A stretch of 5,920 nt of DNA from Alphaproteobacteria bacterium UBA6178 (GCA_002422205.1 DITS01000024.1:1-5920), one strand, 5' to 3'. Positions 1 to 5,711 are shown, numbered from the stretch's first letter. Numbers and translations are program-made. The notes: a model not told the origin generated them from the letters alone.

Positions 1-8
1 TGGGATGA

Positions 9-36
9 GATGCTGGCGTCGAGCGCCAGCATGACG
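9..36 (-). repeat. Hairpin palindrome, copy A (GTCAT...ATC family)
   Basis: Arms at 10-18 (ATGCTGGCG) and 24-32 (CGCCAGCAT) pair perfectly over 9 bp around a 5-base loop. Read on the minus strand the element starts CGTCAT and ends CATC. The same 28-base element recurs at 5779-5806 with one mismatch (18 versus 5788). No T-run follows it on either strand, so it is more like a dispersed extragenic palindrome than an intrinsic terminator. Mobility or function is not shown. Confidence 0.8.
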
Positions 37-70
37 AAGGATAAAGAATGAGGACAGGAAAGGAAGGCCA

Positions 71-94
71 GACCCCGTCCTACGACGGGGTGAC
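71..94 (-). repeat. Hairpin palindrome, copy B
   Basis: Arms ACCCCGTC (72-79) and GACGGGGT (84-91) form a perfect 8-bp stem with a 4-base loop. On the minus strand it begins GTCAC and ends GGTC, the same end pattern as copy A but with a completely different stem. It lies downstream of murA. It could stall or protect the 3' end of the transcript, but it has no U-tract. Confidence 0.75.
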
Positions 95-110
95 AACGTT
101 ACATGATACC

Positions 111-146
111 GTCATCCTCGGGGCGGCATCGCCGATCCCGGGGATC
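111..146 (+). repeat. Hairpin palindrome, copy E, with nested inner stem
   Basis: Outer arms ATCCTCGGG (114-122) and CCCGGGGAT (137-145) pair over 9 bp with one T-G wobble. An inner stem CGGC (124-127) / GCCG (131-134) closes on a 3-base loop. The element starts GTCAT and ends GATC, the framework of the other palindromes in this window. From memory, GTCATCCTCGGG...CCCGAGGATC type palindromes are frequent in intergenic DNA of alphaproteobacteria; I cannot search to confirm that. Confidence 0.7.
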
Positions 147-173
147 TCCTTTACGGCTAGGCCGTAGCAGGAG
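146..173 (+). repeat. Hairpin palindrome F, abutting E
   Basis: Arms CTCCT (146-150) and AGGAG (169-173) enclose a second perfect stem TACGGC (152-157) / GCCGTA (161-166) with loop TAG, giving 11 paired bases with a small 1x2 internal loop. It shares base 146 with palindrome E, so 111-173 may be one composite element. The stretch GTAGCAGGAGC at its right end recurs at 5835-5845. It lies just past the murA stop, but no T-run follows the stem, so I do not call it a terminator. Confidence 0.65.
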
Positions 174-188
174 CAAACAGAAAAACCC

Positions 189-1469
189 CTACCTGATTCT
201 TTCAATATCGACGCCACATTGGGTGAGTTTGTCTTCGAGCCGTTCATAACCACGATCAAGATGATACACACGGTTGATGATGGTTTCGCCTTTGGCGGCG
301 AGTGCGGCGATGATGAGTGTCATCGAAGCGCGCAGATCGGTCGCCATCACTTCCGCACCGCGCAAGGCAGGCACGCCACGGATGATAGCGGTTTCGCCCT
401 TAATGACGATATCCGCGCCCATGCGCACCAGCTCGGGCACATGCATATAGCGGTTTTCGAAGATGGTTTCGGTGATCGATGACGTGCCATTGGCACAGGC
501 GAGCAGCGCCATCATCTGCGCCTGCATGTCGGTGGGGAAGCCCGGATGCGGCTCGGTAGTGATGTCAACAGGGTGTAATGCCTCGCCCGCACGCATGACA
601 TGCAAGCCGCGCTCAGTCTGCGTAACCTGCACGCCGATTGCATCGAGCTTGGCAATCAGTGCGCTCGACGTATCCATGCGCGCATCGATCAAATCCAGCT
701 CGCCACCGGCAAGCCCCACCATGCATAAATAGGAACCGGTTTCGATGCGGTCGGCTATCACGCGATGATGCGCCGCATGCAATTTCTCGACGCCCTCGAT
801 GCGCAGCGTATCGGTATGAATACCGGTGATACGCGCGCCCATTTTGGATAGCAGCTCGACCAGATCGCCGATTTCCGGCTCGCGCGCGGCATTGTGCAAG
901 GTGGTGGTGCCACGTGCCAACGACGCCGCCATGAGGATATTTTCCGTAGCGCCGACGGAGACTTTGTCAAAATGCACTTCGGCCCCATGCAGCCCGTTGG
1001 GGGCGTGCGCGACGACATAGCCGTCTTCCAGCTCGATCTGTGCGCCCATTTGCTCGAGTGCTTTGAGATGCATATCGACCGGGCGGCTACCAATGGCGCA
1101 GCCACCGGGCAGTGAGACGCGCGCGCGGCCAAAACGCGCCAGCAACGGCCCCAGCACCAGCACCGACGCACGCATGGTACGCACAATGTCATACGGTGCG
1201 GTTAGATTGGGAATAGAGTGTGCATTCAAAATAATTTCGCGCCCGCCGAAGCCTTCCTCGGTGGGGTCGCACATGGTGAGGGTGACGCCATGCTGCGCGA
1301 GAAGGCGCGCCATGGTGGTGATGTCGGCGAGATAGGGCATGTTGGATAAGGTGACTGGCTGCTCGGACAAAAGCGACGCACACATCAGCGGCAATGCAGC
1401 ATTTTTCGCGCCCGAGATACGGATAGAACCCGATAGCGGCTTGCCGCCTGTGATACGTATCTTGTCCAA
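189..1469 (-). CDS. murA: UDP-N-acetylglucosamine 1-carboxyvinyltransferase (MurA)
   Basis: MurA transfers the enolpyruvyl group of phosphoenolpyruvate to UDP-GlcNAc, the first committed cytoplasmic step of peptidoglycan synthesis. The 426-aa product has the family signature from end to end: SGAKNAALP with Lys22 and Asn23, TMRAS with Arg100, LPGGCAIGSRPVD with the PEP-binding and fosfomycin-target Cys124 and Arg129, HPGFPTDMQAQ with the base Asp314, ENRYMHVPEL with Arg340, and HLDRGYERLEDKL with Arg406. After Lys22 all are shifted by exactly +9 relative to E. coli numbering, so one 9-residue insertion lies between residues 23 and 100, probably near GFGGREI (73-79). The start is TTG; the next Met lies beyond the catalytic Lys22, so TTG is the only sensible start. 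It begins 4 bp after the dcd stop, with its ribosome-binding site inside dcd. Cys124 predicts a fosfomycin-sensitive enzyme. Confidence 0.97.
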   Translation of the reverse strand: MDKIRITGGKPLSGSIRISGAKNAALPLMCASLLSEQPVTLSNMPYLADITTMARLLAQHGVTLTMCDPTEEGFGGREIILNAHSIPNLTAPYDIVRTMRASVLVLGPLLARFGRARVSLPGGCAIGSRPVDMHLKALEQMGAQIELEDGYVVAHAPNGLHGAEVHFDKVSVGATENILMAASLARGTTTLHNAAREPEIGDLVELLSKMGARITGIHTDTLRIEGVEKLHAAHHRVIADRIETGSYLCMVGLAGGELDLIDARMDTSSALIAKLDAIGVQVTQTERGLHVMRAGEALHPVDITTEPHPGFPTDMQAQMMALLACANGTSSITETIFENRYMHVPELVRMGADIVIKGETAIIRGVPALRGAEVMATDLRASMTLIIAALAAKGETIINRVYHLDRGYERLEDKLTQCGVDIERIR

Positions 1470-1473
1470 CGAA

Positions 1474-2040
1474 TCAGGCCTTCTTTTCCACCCGTGGCAA
1501 TGTCACGCCCTGCTGGCCCTGATATTTGCCTTTACGGTCGGCATAGGAGGTTTCGCATAGCGATTCGCCTTTGAGGAATAAAAACTGGCACGCGCCTTCA
1601 TTGGCATAAATTTTAGCGGGCAGCGGCGTGGTATTGGAAAATTCCAGTGTCACATGGCCTTCCCATTCGGGCTCGAGCGGGGTGACATTGACGATGATAC
1701 CGCAACGCGCATAGGTGGATTTACCTAAACAGATAACCAGCGTGTCGCGCGGGATGCGAAAATATTCGACGGTGCGTGCGAGTGCAAAACTATTGGGCGG
1801 GATGATGCAGACATCGGTCTGACGATCGACAAAACTGGCGGAGGAAAAATCTTTCGGATCGACAATCGCCGAATTCACATTGGTGAAAATTTTGAACTCA
1901 TCCGACACGCGCGCATCATAGCCATAAGACGACAAGCCATAAGAAATCACCCCGTCGCGTTGCAAGTTTTCAACGAAGGGCTCGATCATGTTGTGGGCTT
2001 GCGCTTGCTCGCGTATCCAGTGATCCGGTTGTATCGGCAT
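1474..2040 (-). CDS. dcd: dCTP deaminase (Dcd)
   Basis: Dcd deaminates dCTP to dUTP and ammonia in the cytoplasm; dUTPase and thymidylate synthase then turn the product into dTMP. The 188-aa protein is close to the usual length (E. coli 193 aa). Visible motifs are SSYGYDARVS (37-46), CIIPPNSFALART (78-90), GKSTYARCG (106-114, with Ser108 and Arg112 equal to E. coli Ser111 and Arg115), VTPLEPEWEGHVTLEFSN (119-136) with catalytic Glu133 (E. coli Glu138), and GKYQGQQGVTLPR near the C-terminus. I chose the ATG at 2040 (MPIQPDHWIREQA) because related proteins begin this way and it has an AAGGGG ribosome-binding site. An in-frame GTG at 2079 would add 13 residues unlike the family. The upstream gene overlaps its first 71 bases. 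Confidence 0.96.
   Translation of the reverse strand: MPIQPDHWIREQAQAHNMIEPFVENLQRDGVISYGLSSYGYDARVSDEFKIFTNVNSAIVDPKDFSSASFVDRQTDVCIIPPNSFALARTVEYFRIPRDTLVICLGKSTYARCGIIVNVTPLEPEWEGHVTLEFSNTTPLPAKIYANEGACQFLFLKGESLCETSYADRKGKYQGQQGVTLPRVEKKA
1479..1485 (-). promoter_or_regulatory. murA ribosome-binding site inside the end of dcd
   Basis: On the minus strand AAGAAGG lies 9 bases before the TTG start of murA, and it overlaps the last sense codons of dcd (AAG AAG GCC). It supports the TTG start and suggests that murA is translated by ribosomes finishing dcd. Confidence 0.65.
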
Positions 2041-3208
2041 GAGGGCCCCTTTGCGTGTGAGTTCCACTCTCACTAGCACGCAACATGCGTTGTGACAAGA
2101 TCAAGCCTTGGGAATTGTAGTCATTTGTAATCGCTTCCACATCTTGCGGATAAGGCGTCAGCCGATCGCATGACCGCTGAATGGACGGGAAATTGCTTAA
2201 CGCATCCACCTTGCTTGCCAGCGTGAATTTGTGAATAACAGGTGATTGCGTCAGCCAGCGGCTGGCCGCTTCTTTCATCATCAGCGGCACGCTGGAGCGG
2301 TGAATACCGTACCAGCCATTCAGACAAATGCCGACTTTTGGCTGATCCGTTTGATCTTCGTAAGTACCAAGCCATGCGGTGGTTTTGCCGATAATGGGGT
2401 CTTTATCGGGCTGTATCGTATCACCCGTTTTACGCTGAAGCACCAGTGTCGCTAGATTAGGTGAGCTAACCTGCGCCAGATTTTGTGCACTGCTCACCTC
2501 ATTGAGCGCGTCGCAGCAATAAATGCTGCTGGGCACTGAGTCATTAATAAGTTTACCTATCCACATCAGGCGGGGATCGTCTTTATCCAAAAGGCGCATA
2601 TAGCTATCGGGCAACCCGAATTCGGCACCGTCAATGATCCCCAACGGCGGAATGAGAGAGTCCGGTTCACCGCTAGCGCGACGTTGTGCGAGCTGCTCCA
2701 GCGCATCACTTAACAGGCGGAAGTTGGCCGTGCTGATATTATGGCTGGCGGCATAATGTGCGTGGACGGGCCAGCGGCTGGCTTCATCATAAGGCACCAC
2801 CAGCTCAGCATGGGCCGTATCAATAAAAAACTCGCGAAAGGCGGGATTATCCCATAATGTTTGCTGGATCAGATCGGTAACCGCTTTTGTGCTTTGCTTG
2901 AGGGCCGCATCGAGTGCATCATTTTTTTGCATATATTCCATCGCCGCAGCCGGATTGGGGCTTCCATTCTTCAGTAGCGCATTTTGTTGCCTTTTCACTT
3001 CCCGTTGATAGCGCTCGCAATTCAGCACGGCTTTGTGGCAGCTGTCATAGGTCGCTTTCAACGCTTCGCCGCAAGGCTGCGTCGCTAATTTGGCGTTATC
3101 AATATAGGGTAGATTAAACCGGTCAGGGAACACCAGATACCCTCCATGCACATGCGCTTCGCGCTCGGCAGGCTGCTTATCGGCAAAGGTGAAACGGTAA
3201 CGGGACAT
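1970..3208 (-). CDS. Uncharacterised 412-aa cytoplasmic protein overlapping dcd
   Basis: I do not recognise this protein. It is a long open frame with ordinary composition and no signal peptide or membrane segment. An N-terminal part (about 40-180) is rich in helix formers, with Cys46, Cys57 and Cys64 close together. After a Pro-rich linker (183-192, SLIPPLG) a second part runs to about 375. The stretch NPAFREFFIDTAHAELV (121-137) followed by PYDEASRW recalls the C-terminal part of NADAR (YbiA-like) domains, but the N-terminal NADAR motif is not visible, so this is only a hint. A segment IIGKTTAWLG...VGICLNGWYG (272-301) looks like paired beta strands. The last 23 residues (390-412), polar and low in complexity, are read from DNA that also encodes the Dcd N-terminus in another frame. 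Start ATG at 3208 has only a weak ribosome-binding site. It probably heads the operon with dcd and murA. Confidence 0.75.
   Translation of the reverse strand: MSRYRFTFADKQPAEREAHVHGGYLVFPDRFNLPYIDNAKLATQPCGEALKATYDSCHKAVLNCERYQREVKRQQNALLKNGSPNPAAAMEYMQKNDALDAALKQSTKAVTDLIQQTLWDNPAFREFFIDTAHAELVVPYDEASRWPVHAHYAASHNISTANFRLLSDALEQLAQRRASGEPDSLIPPLGIIDGAEFGLPDSYMRLLDKDDPRLMWIGKLINDSVPSSIYCCDALNEVSSAQNLAQVSSPNLATLVLQRKTGDTIQPDKDPIIGKTTAWLGTYEDQTDQPKVGICLNGWYGIHRSSVPLMMKEAASRWLTQSPVIHKFTLASKVDALSNFPSIQRSCDRLTPYPQDVEAITNDYNSQGLILSQRMLRASESGTHTQRGPHADTTGSLDTRASASPQHDRALR
2046..2052 (-). promoter_or_regulatory. dcd ribosome-binding site
   Basis: AAAGGGG on the minus strand sits 5 bases before the ATG at 2040. 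It decides for this start over the upstream GTG at 2079. It lies inside the coding region of the upstream unknown gene, in another frame. Confidence 0.6.
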
Positions 3209-3264
3209 AGCGCTCGATCAGTTTTCCCAAGCATAATGCGGCTACGTGACGATATGATGACAAA

Positions 3265-3270
3265 AAGGAG
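3265..3270 (+). promoter_or_regulatory. Consensus ribosome-binding site of the 33-aa ORF
   Basis: A full AAGGAG lies 5 bases (CAAAG) before the ATG at 3276. An in-frame TGA at 3258-3260 closes the frame upstream, so this ATG is the first possible start. It is the closest match to the consensus in the window. CATAAT at 3232-3237 is a possible -10 box for a transcript carrying it, but no convincing -35 box is present. Confidence 0.6.
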
Positions 3271-3275
3271 CAAAG

Positions 3276-3377
3276 ATGGGCTTTAGAGCGGTCAAAACCT
3301 CAATGTCACCAAATCTTCACACCGCAACGGGTGTAAGCTGGTATTTTGGGCCAGCAAATCATACGGAGGCATTATGA
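3276..3377 (+). CDS. Small 33-aa ORF, translationally coupled to the next gene
   Basis: The frame starts MGFRAVKTSM and ends ANHTEAL, stopping at the TGA of an ATGA whose ATG starts the 124-aa gene. Support comes from the exact AAGGAG site at good spacing and from the 4-base stop/start overlap, a classic arrangement for translational coupling. The peptide is mildly basic and polar, without a hydrophobic segment, so it is not an obvious membrane toxin. It has no run of one amino acid, so it is not an obvious attenuator leader. It could be a small antitoxin-like partner, a regulatory leader ORF or an independent small protein. I recognise no family, and the evidence is arrangement only. Confidence 0.5.
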   Translation: MGFRAVKTSMSPNLHTATGVSWYFGPANHTEAL

Positions 3378-3748
3378 GCGAGACGATTAAGTGGGTAGAT
3401 CGCCACAGATATATCGGTGCAGGCTATGCGAATACGCTGGTATTGGACGGTAAAAGCGACTTTGCCTGCATCCATGTTATTCGAGATAGTAGAGAATTGC
3501 TCAATACGTATAAAGTGAGCTTAGACCAGATGCAGCAGATCGATGAGCTTGCAAGAAAGGAAATAGGCCGACAGAAAAATGAGAGAGAAATGGGGCTGAA
3601 TACGGGAAGCGATAATAACAAGGGTGAGGGAGTCAGCGAAGCATGGCTTCGAGATGCAATGGAAAGCCAGTTATCACCACCCATTACGCCCAAACCTGCT
3701 CAGGAAGGCGAGCCATGCGGAAGAATGAAATCCGAAAATAAGCGGTGA
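3374..3748 (+). CDS. Uncharacterised 124-aa hydrophilic protein
   Basis: Not recognised. The start ATG at 3374 has a GGAGG ribosome-binding site 4 bases upstream (3365-3369) and overlaps the stop of the 33-aa ORF. Residues 1-45 look folded (IKWVDRHRYIGAGYANTLVLDG, then FACIHVIRD). Residues 49-73 form a likely charged helix (DQMQQIDELARKEIGRQKNE). The tail from about 75 is Gly/Asn- and then Pro/Glu-rich and probably disordered, ending in a basic MKSENKR. There is no signal peptide or membrane segment. The DNA looks more AT-rich and uses AGA codons more than murA, so a different origin is possible. It stops 4 bases before the stop of the convergent prepilin gene. It is a real gene judging from its ribosome-binding site and coupling, but has no assignable role. 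Confidence 0.65.
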   Translation: MSETIKWVDRHRYIGAGYANTLVLDGKSDFACIHVIRDSRELLNTYKVSLDQMQQIDELARKEIGRQKNEREMGLNTGSDNNKGEGVSEAWLRDAMESQLSPPITPKPAQEGEPCGRMKSENKR

Positions 3749-3752
3749 TGAA

Positions 3753-4727
3753 TTAATTATTATTTGAGCAGCACATCACCGGACGGCTGATGCCGCAGGT
3801 AAGTGCGGTGTTGGTGCCTGCCATCATTTCGGCGGCGGTCACGGTAGTGCCAGTGACAGCGGTGCTGGTCCAGTTAGTGCAATTTGGCGTGCCGTTAACC
3901 CACATGGCCACGGTAGGGATGGAAGTGATAGCAGCGCGACCCGTCCATTGCAGATTACCGCAAATGCTATAACCGGTCATGCAGGCTGTATTCACCGCAT
4001 TTGCTGCAATATTACCGGTAGTCACGTAGAAACTGTTGGCGGTAGGTCTGCTGCGCATACCCCAGATTACATAATCATCGAAATAAGCGGCGGCGCCAAT
4101 ACCGTCATTATACATGGCGTCATTGAAGGTGACGTTATTATCGCAATTCTCTTCTTCGGGCGTGGTGCCAGTGCAGGCGATGCCGATCGCTGTGCTATCA
4201 ACACCGTACGCACCCATGCGGTTACGGCCATGGCTGACAACAATCCATGCGCCTTGCCCCGCAGGGTTGGTAATCGTGGTGCCTGAGCCATCCTGAATGG
4301 TGATCGCCCCATTGGCCGTGCCGGATGTGGCCATGGCCTCAGTCATGGCATAGGTAAATTTACCATTCCATGAATCGCCGATATAATCGGCAGGTAAATT
4401 AAGGGTACGCACCGGCACTGCGCCGATACGAACGGCGCCTGTATCGGTGACACTTGCGGGCGGGGCCACGGTACAATCGGTAGCAAAGCCGAATAACGGA
4501 TCGCCAAATATTAAATTACGCGCTGCCGGACAAGGCAACATGCCACCATTAACCGTTGCATATTCTTGGAGTGCGGCTTTAATATCGACCAGACGATCAC
4601 GCGTGATATCACGGCGGGTGCGCTCGATAAAAATTTCGGCTCCGGTGAGTGCTGATGCCGCCAGCAGGCCGACAATCACAATCACGACAGAGAGCTCAAC
4701 CAGCGAAAAACCACAGCGTTTATTCAT
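3753..4727 (-). CDS. Prepilin-like protein 1 (type IV pilin/pseudopilin N-terminus), 324 aa
   Basis: The N-terminus MNKRCG|FSLVELSVVIVIVGLLA is a textbook class III signal: short basic leader, Gly6 at -1, Phe7 as the N-methylated +1 residue, Glu11 at +5, then one hydrophobic helix (about 7-28) that anchors and polymerises the subunit. The protein should be cut by a prepilin peptidase at the inner membrane. The rest is exported and unusually large. It contains YATVNGGMLPCPA (56-68), VGAVPVRTLNLPADYIGDSWNGKFTYAM-like sequence around 102-128 and WIVVSHGRNRMGAYG (161-175), stretches I associate with alphaproteobacterial prepilins. Ten cysteines in the mature part (66, 85, 185, 195, 249, 256, 283, 311, 319, 320) suggest several disulfides, including one in the C-terminal region. 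The ATG at 4727 lacks a Shine-Dalgarno sequence and may be leaderless. Whether it is a minor pilin or a type II secretion pseudopilin cannot be decided here. Confidence 0.88.
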   Translation of the reverse strand: MNKRCGFSLVELSVVIVIVGLLAASALTGAEIFIERTRRDITRDRLVDIKAALQEYATVNGGMLPCPAARNLIFGDPLFGFATDCTVAPPASVTDTGAVRIGAVPVRTLNLPADYIGDSWNGKFTYAMTEAMATSGTANGAITIQDGSGTTITNPAGQGAWIVVSHGRNRMGAYGVDSTAIGIACTGTTPEEENCDNNVTFNDAMYNDGIGAAAYFDDYVIWGMRSRPTANSFYVTTGNIAANAVNTACMTGYSICGNLQWTGRAAITSIPTVAMWVNGTPNCTNWTSTAVTGTTVTAAEMMAGTNTALTCGISRPVMCCSNNN

Positions 4728-4733
4728 CCAATC

Positions 4734-4744
4734 AGTATAGTATA
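4734..4744 (-). promoter_or_regulatory. -10 box pair directly before prepilin-like gene 1 (possible leaderless start)
   Basis: Two overlapping TATACT hexamers (4739-4744 and 4734-4739 on the minus strand) precede the ATG. From the nearer one only six bases (GATTGG) separate the box from the start codon, so transcription would begin at or next to its A. No clear -35 box is seen at normal spacing, and there is no Shine-Dalgarno sequence. Confidence 0.45.
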
Positions 4745-4785
4745 AAACACCTGATGGCGCTAGCGATTTTAACGCAAAAACGCTT

Positions 4786-4806
4786 AAAAATGCACTTTTA
4801 GGTGCA
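4786..4806 (-). terminator. Weak intrinsic terminator after prepilin-like gene 2
   Basis: On the minus strand TGCAC, loop CTAAAA and GTGCA form a 5-bp hairpin followed at once by TTTTT, 24 bases after the stop of the upstream gene. The stem is short, so termination is probably partial. It separates the two prepilin-like genes into transcripts and fits with gene 1 having its own promoter. Confidence 0.5.
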
Positions 4807-4829
4807 GGGAAATTTAAAGGGAATGCTAG

Positions 4830-5624
4830 TTAAAAAGTGGTGGGCAGATAAATCAACGAACAGCCAATCGCATCGGCAGTAATTTGATATTTCGCCGTAT
4901 CCGGATCAGCGGAGGTGGTACAGTTTACCCCATAGGTGGCATAGTTACTTTTATATTGCCGTATTTTGCCATAGCCGGGCACACCATCATCAATTTTGAC
5001 GTCGATGCTCCACACTTCTTTAGGTCGAAATAAGGACCCCATTGTGCGCAGAGCGGTTGTTTTCATGCCCACTTCAAACATTCTGGAATAATCGCCCAAA
5101 AACATCCCAACCATAGCCGGATTCGTGATGACGCCTGCATTCATAAAGGAGTAGCCGCTATCACGTGAGAGACTTGTCATGGGGCCATTGGTGCCCGGGA
5201 CCACGTTAAAAAGGCCACCGCCGCCCTGCACGCCGGTATAGCGGCCTTCAATCATGCCGGCATTGGACAGATGCTGCCAGAAACGATGGAGTTCGTAGCG
5301 CTCGGCTGCTGGGCCTATCACCCCATCACCATTGCCGTTGCAGGTCTCAGTGGAGGTGCCGATATCAGTGGCAGGGGTTGCGCATTGCCCGCTGCCACCA
5401 CCGACCCGGCCCCAGATTTGCGTGGCGCGCGCATGATCGCCAGGCAGGGCTTTATACGTGTCGCGGTACAGCCCCACGGCTTTTTCGTAATTGGCAAGGC
5501 TTTGCGGAATGGATTTAAGGCTGGCGCCACGAATGAGCGCTTTGCCCGATAAAATACCACCGGTGATCAATCCGAGTATGACAAGGACGATAGCGAGTTC
5601 AACCAGCGAAAATGCACGATTCAT
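4830..5624 (-). CDS. Prepilin-like protein 2 (type II secretion/type IV pseudopilin-like), 264 aa
   Basis: From the ATG at 5624 the protein starts MNRA|FSLVELAIVLVILGLI: a short leader, Phe5 as +1, Glu9 at +5 and one hydrophobic helix to about residue 27. The -1 residue is Ala4 instead of the usual Gly. The exported part has ALPGD (59-63), a CNGNGDGVI loop (95-103) resembling an acidic calcium-binding loop, FWQHLSNAGMI (115-125), then DVKIDDGVPGYGKI (208-221), a stretch I associate with pseudopilin-like proteins of alphaproteobacteria. Cysteines 81/95 and 235/255 suggest two disulfides, the second closing the C-terminus. An in-frame ATG at 5633 would add three residues (MIT), but it lies inside a perfect TATAAT box, so I prefer 5624. 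It reads in the same direction as prepilin-like gene 1, 102 bases upstream of it. It is probably a minor pilin or pseudopilin; the assembly machine is not in this window. Confidence 0.87.
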   Translation of the reverse strand: MNRAFSLVELAIVLVILGLITGGILSGKALIRGASLKSIPQSLANYEKAVGLYRDTYKALPGDHARATQIWGRVGGGSGQCATPATDIGTSTETCNGNGDGVIGPAAERYELHRFWQHLSNAGMIEGRYTGVQGGGGLFNVVPGTNGPMTSLSRDSGYSFMNAGVITNPAMVGMFLGDYSRMFEVGMKTTALRTMGSLFRPKEVWSIDVKIDDGVPGYGKIRQYKSNYATYGVNCTTSADPDTAKYQITADAIGCSLIYLPTTF

Positions 5625-5631
5625 AGTGATC

Positions 5632-5640
5632 ATTATAGCA
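5632..5640 (-). promoter_or_regulatory. Extended -10 promoter of prepilin-like gene 2
   Basis: The minus strand reads TGCTATAAT, an exact extended -10 (TGn plus TATAAT), followed by GATCACT and then the ATG at 5624. A start 7-8 bases after the box falls on that ATG, predicting a leaderless mRNA. No good -35 is seen, which an extended -10 does not need. The box overlaps the alternative ATG at 5633, which would therefore not be transcribed. Confidence 0.55.
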
Positions 5641-5711
5641 AAATGTAATGCACAAATCTAATGAAACTTAAGGGGCGGATGGGAGGATTTTAGGGGCGAG
5701 GGGGAAGGATA

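Noticed and set aside
1..188. CRISPR array, because of clustered palindromes at the left end
   Set aside because: The palindromes differ in sequence and spacing; there is no regular repeat-spacer pattern.
181..191. T-run after the murA stop on the minus strand (GGGGTTTTT)
   Set aside because: No hairpin precedes the run, so it is not an intrinsic terminator.
2041..2079. GTG at 2079 as the dcd start
   Set aside because: It adds 13 residues not typical of the family, and the ATG at 2040 has a better ribosome-binding site.
2254..2782. The 13-mer GCCAGCGGCTGGC occurs twice (2254-2266 and 2770-2782), itself an inverted repeat
   Set aside because: Both lie in the same coding frame and encode ASRW; flanking protein sequence shows no wider duplication, so codon coincidence is enough.
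3253..3258. TATGAT as a -10 box for the 33-aa ORF
   Set aside because: Transcription would start at or inside the AAGGAG site, leaving almost no leader, and there is no -35 box.
3233..3263. Minus-strand promoter for the unknown 412-aa gene (TTGTCA, 19-base spacer, CATTAT)
   Set aside because: The spacer is long and the -10 matches only 4 of 6; a promoter must lie nearby but this one is too weak to call.
3753..4740. Plus-strand open frames opposite the prepilin-like gene 1 (for example 3948-4286)
   Set aside because: They are antisense shadows of a convincingly coding strand and have no ribosome-binding site or recognisable protein features.
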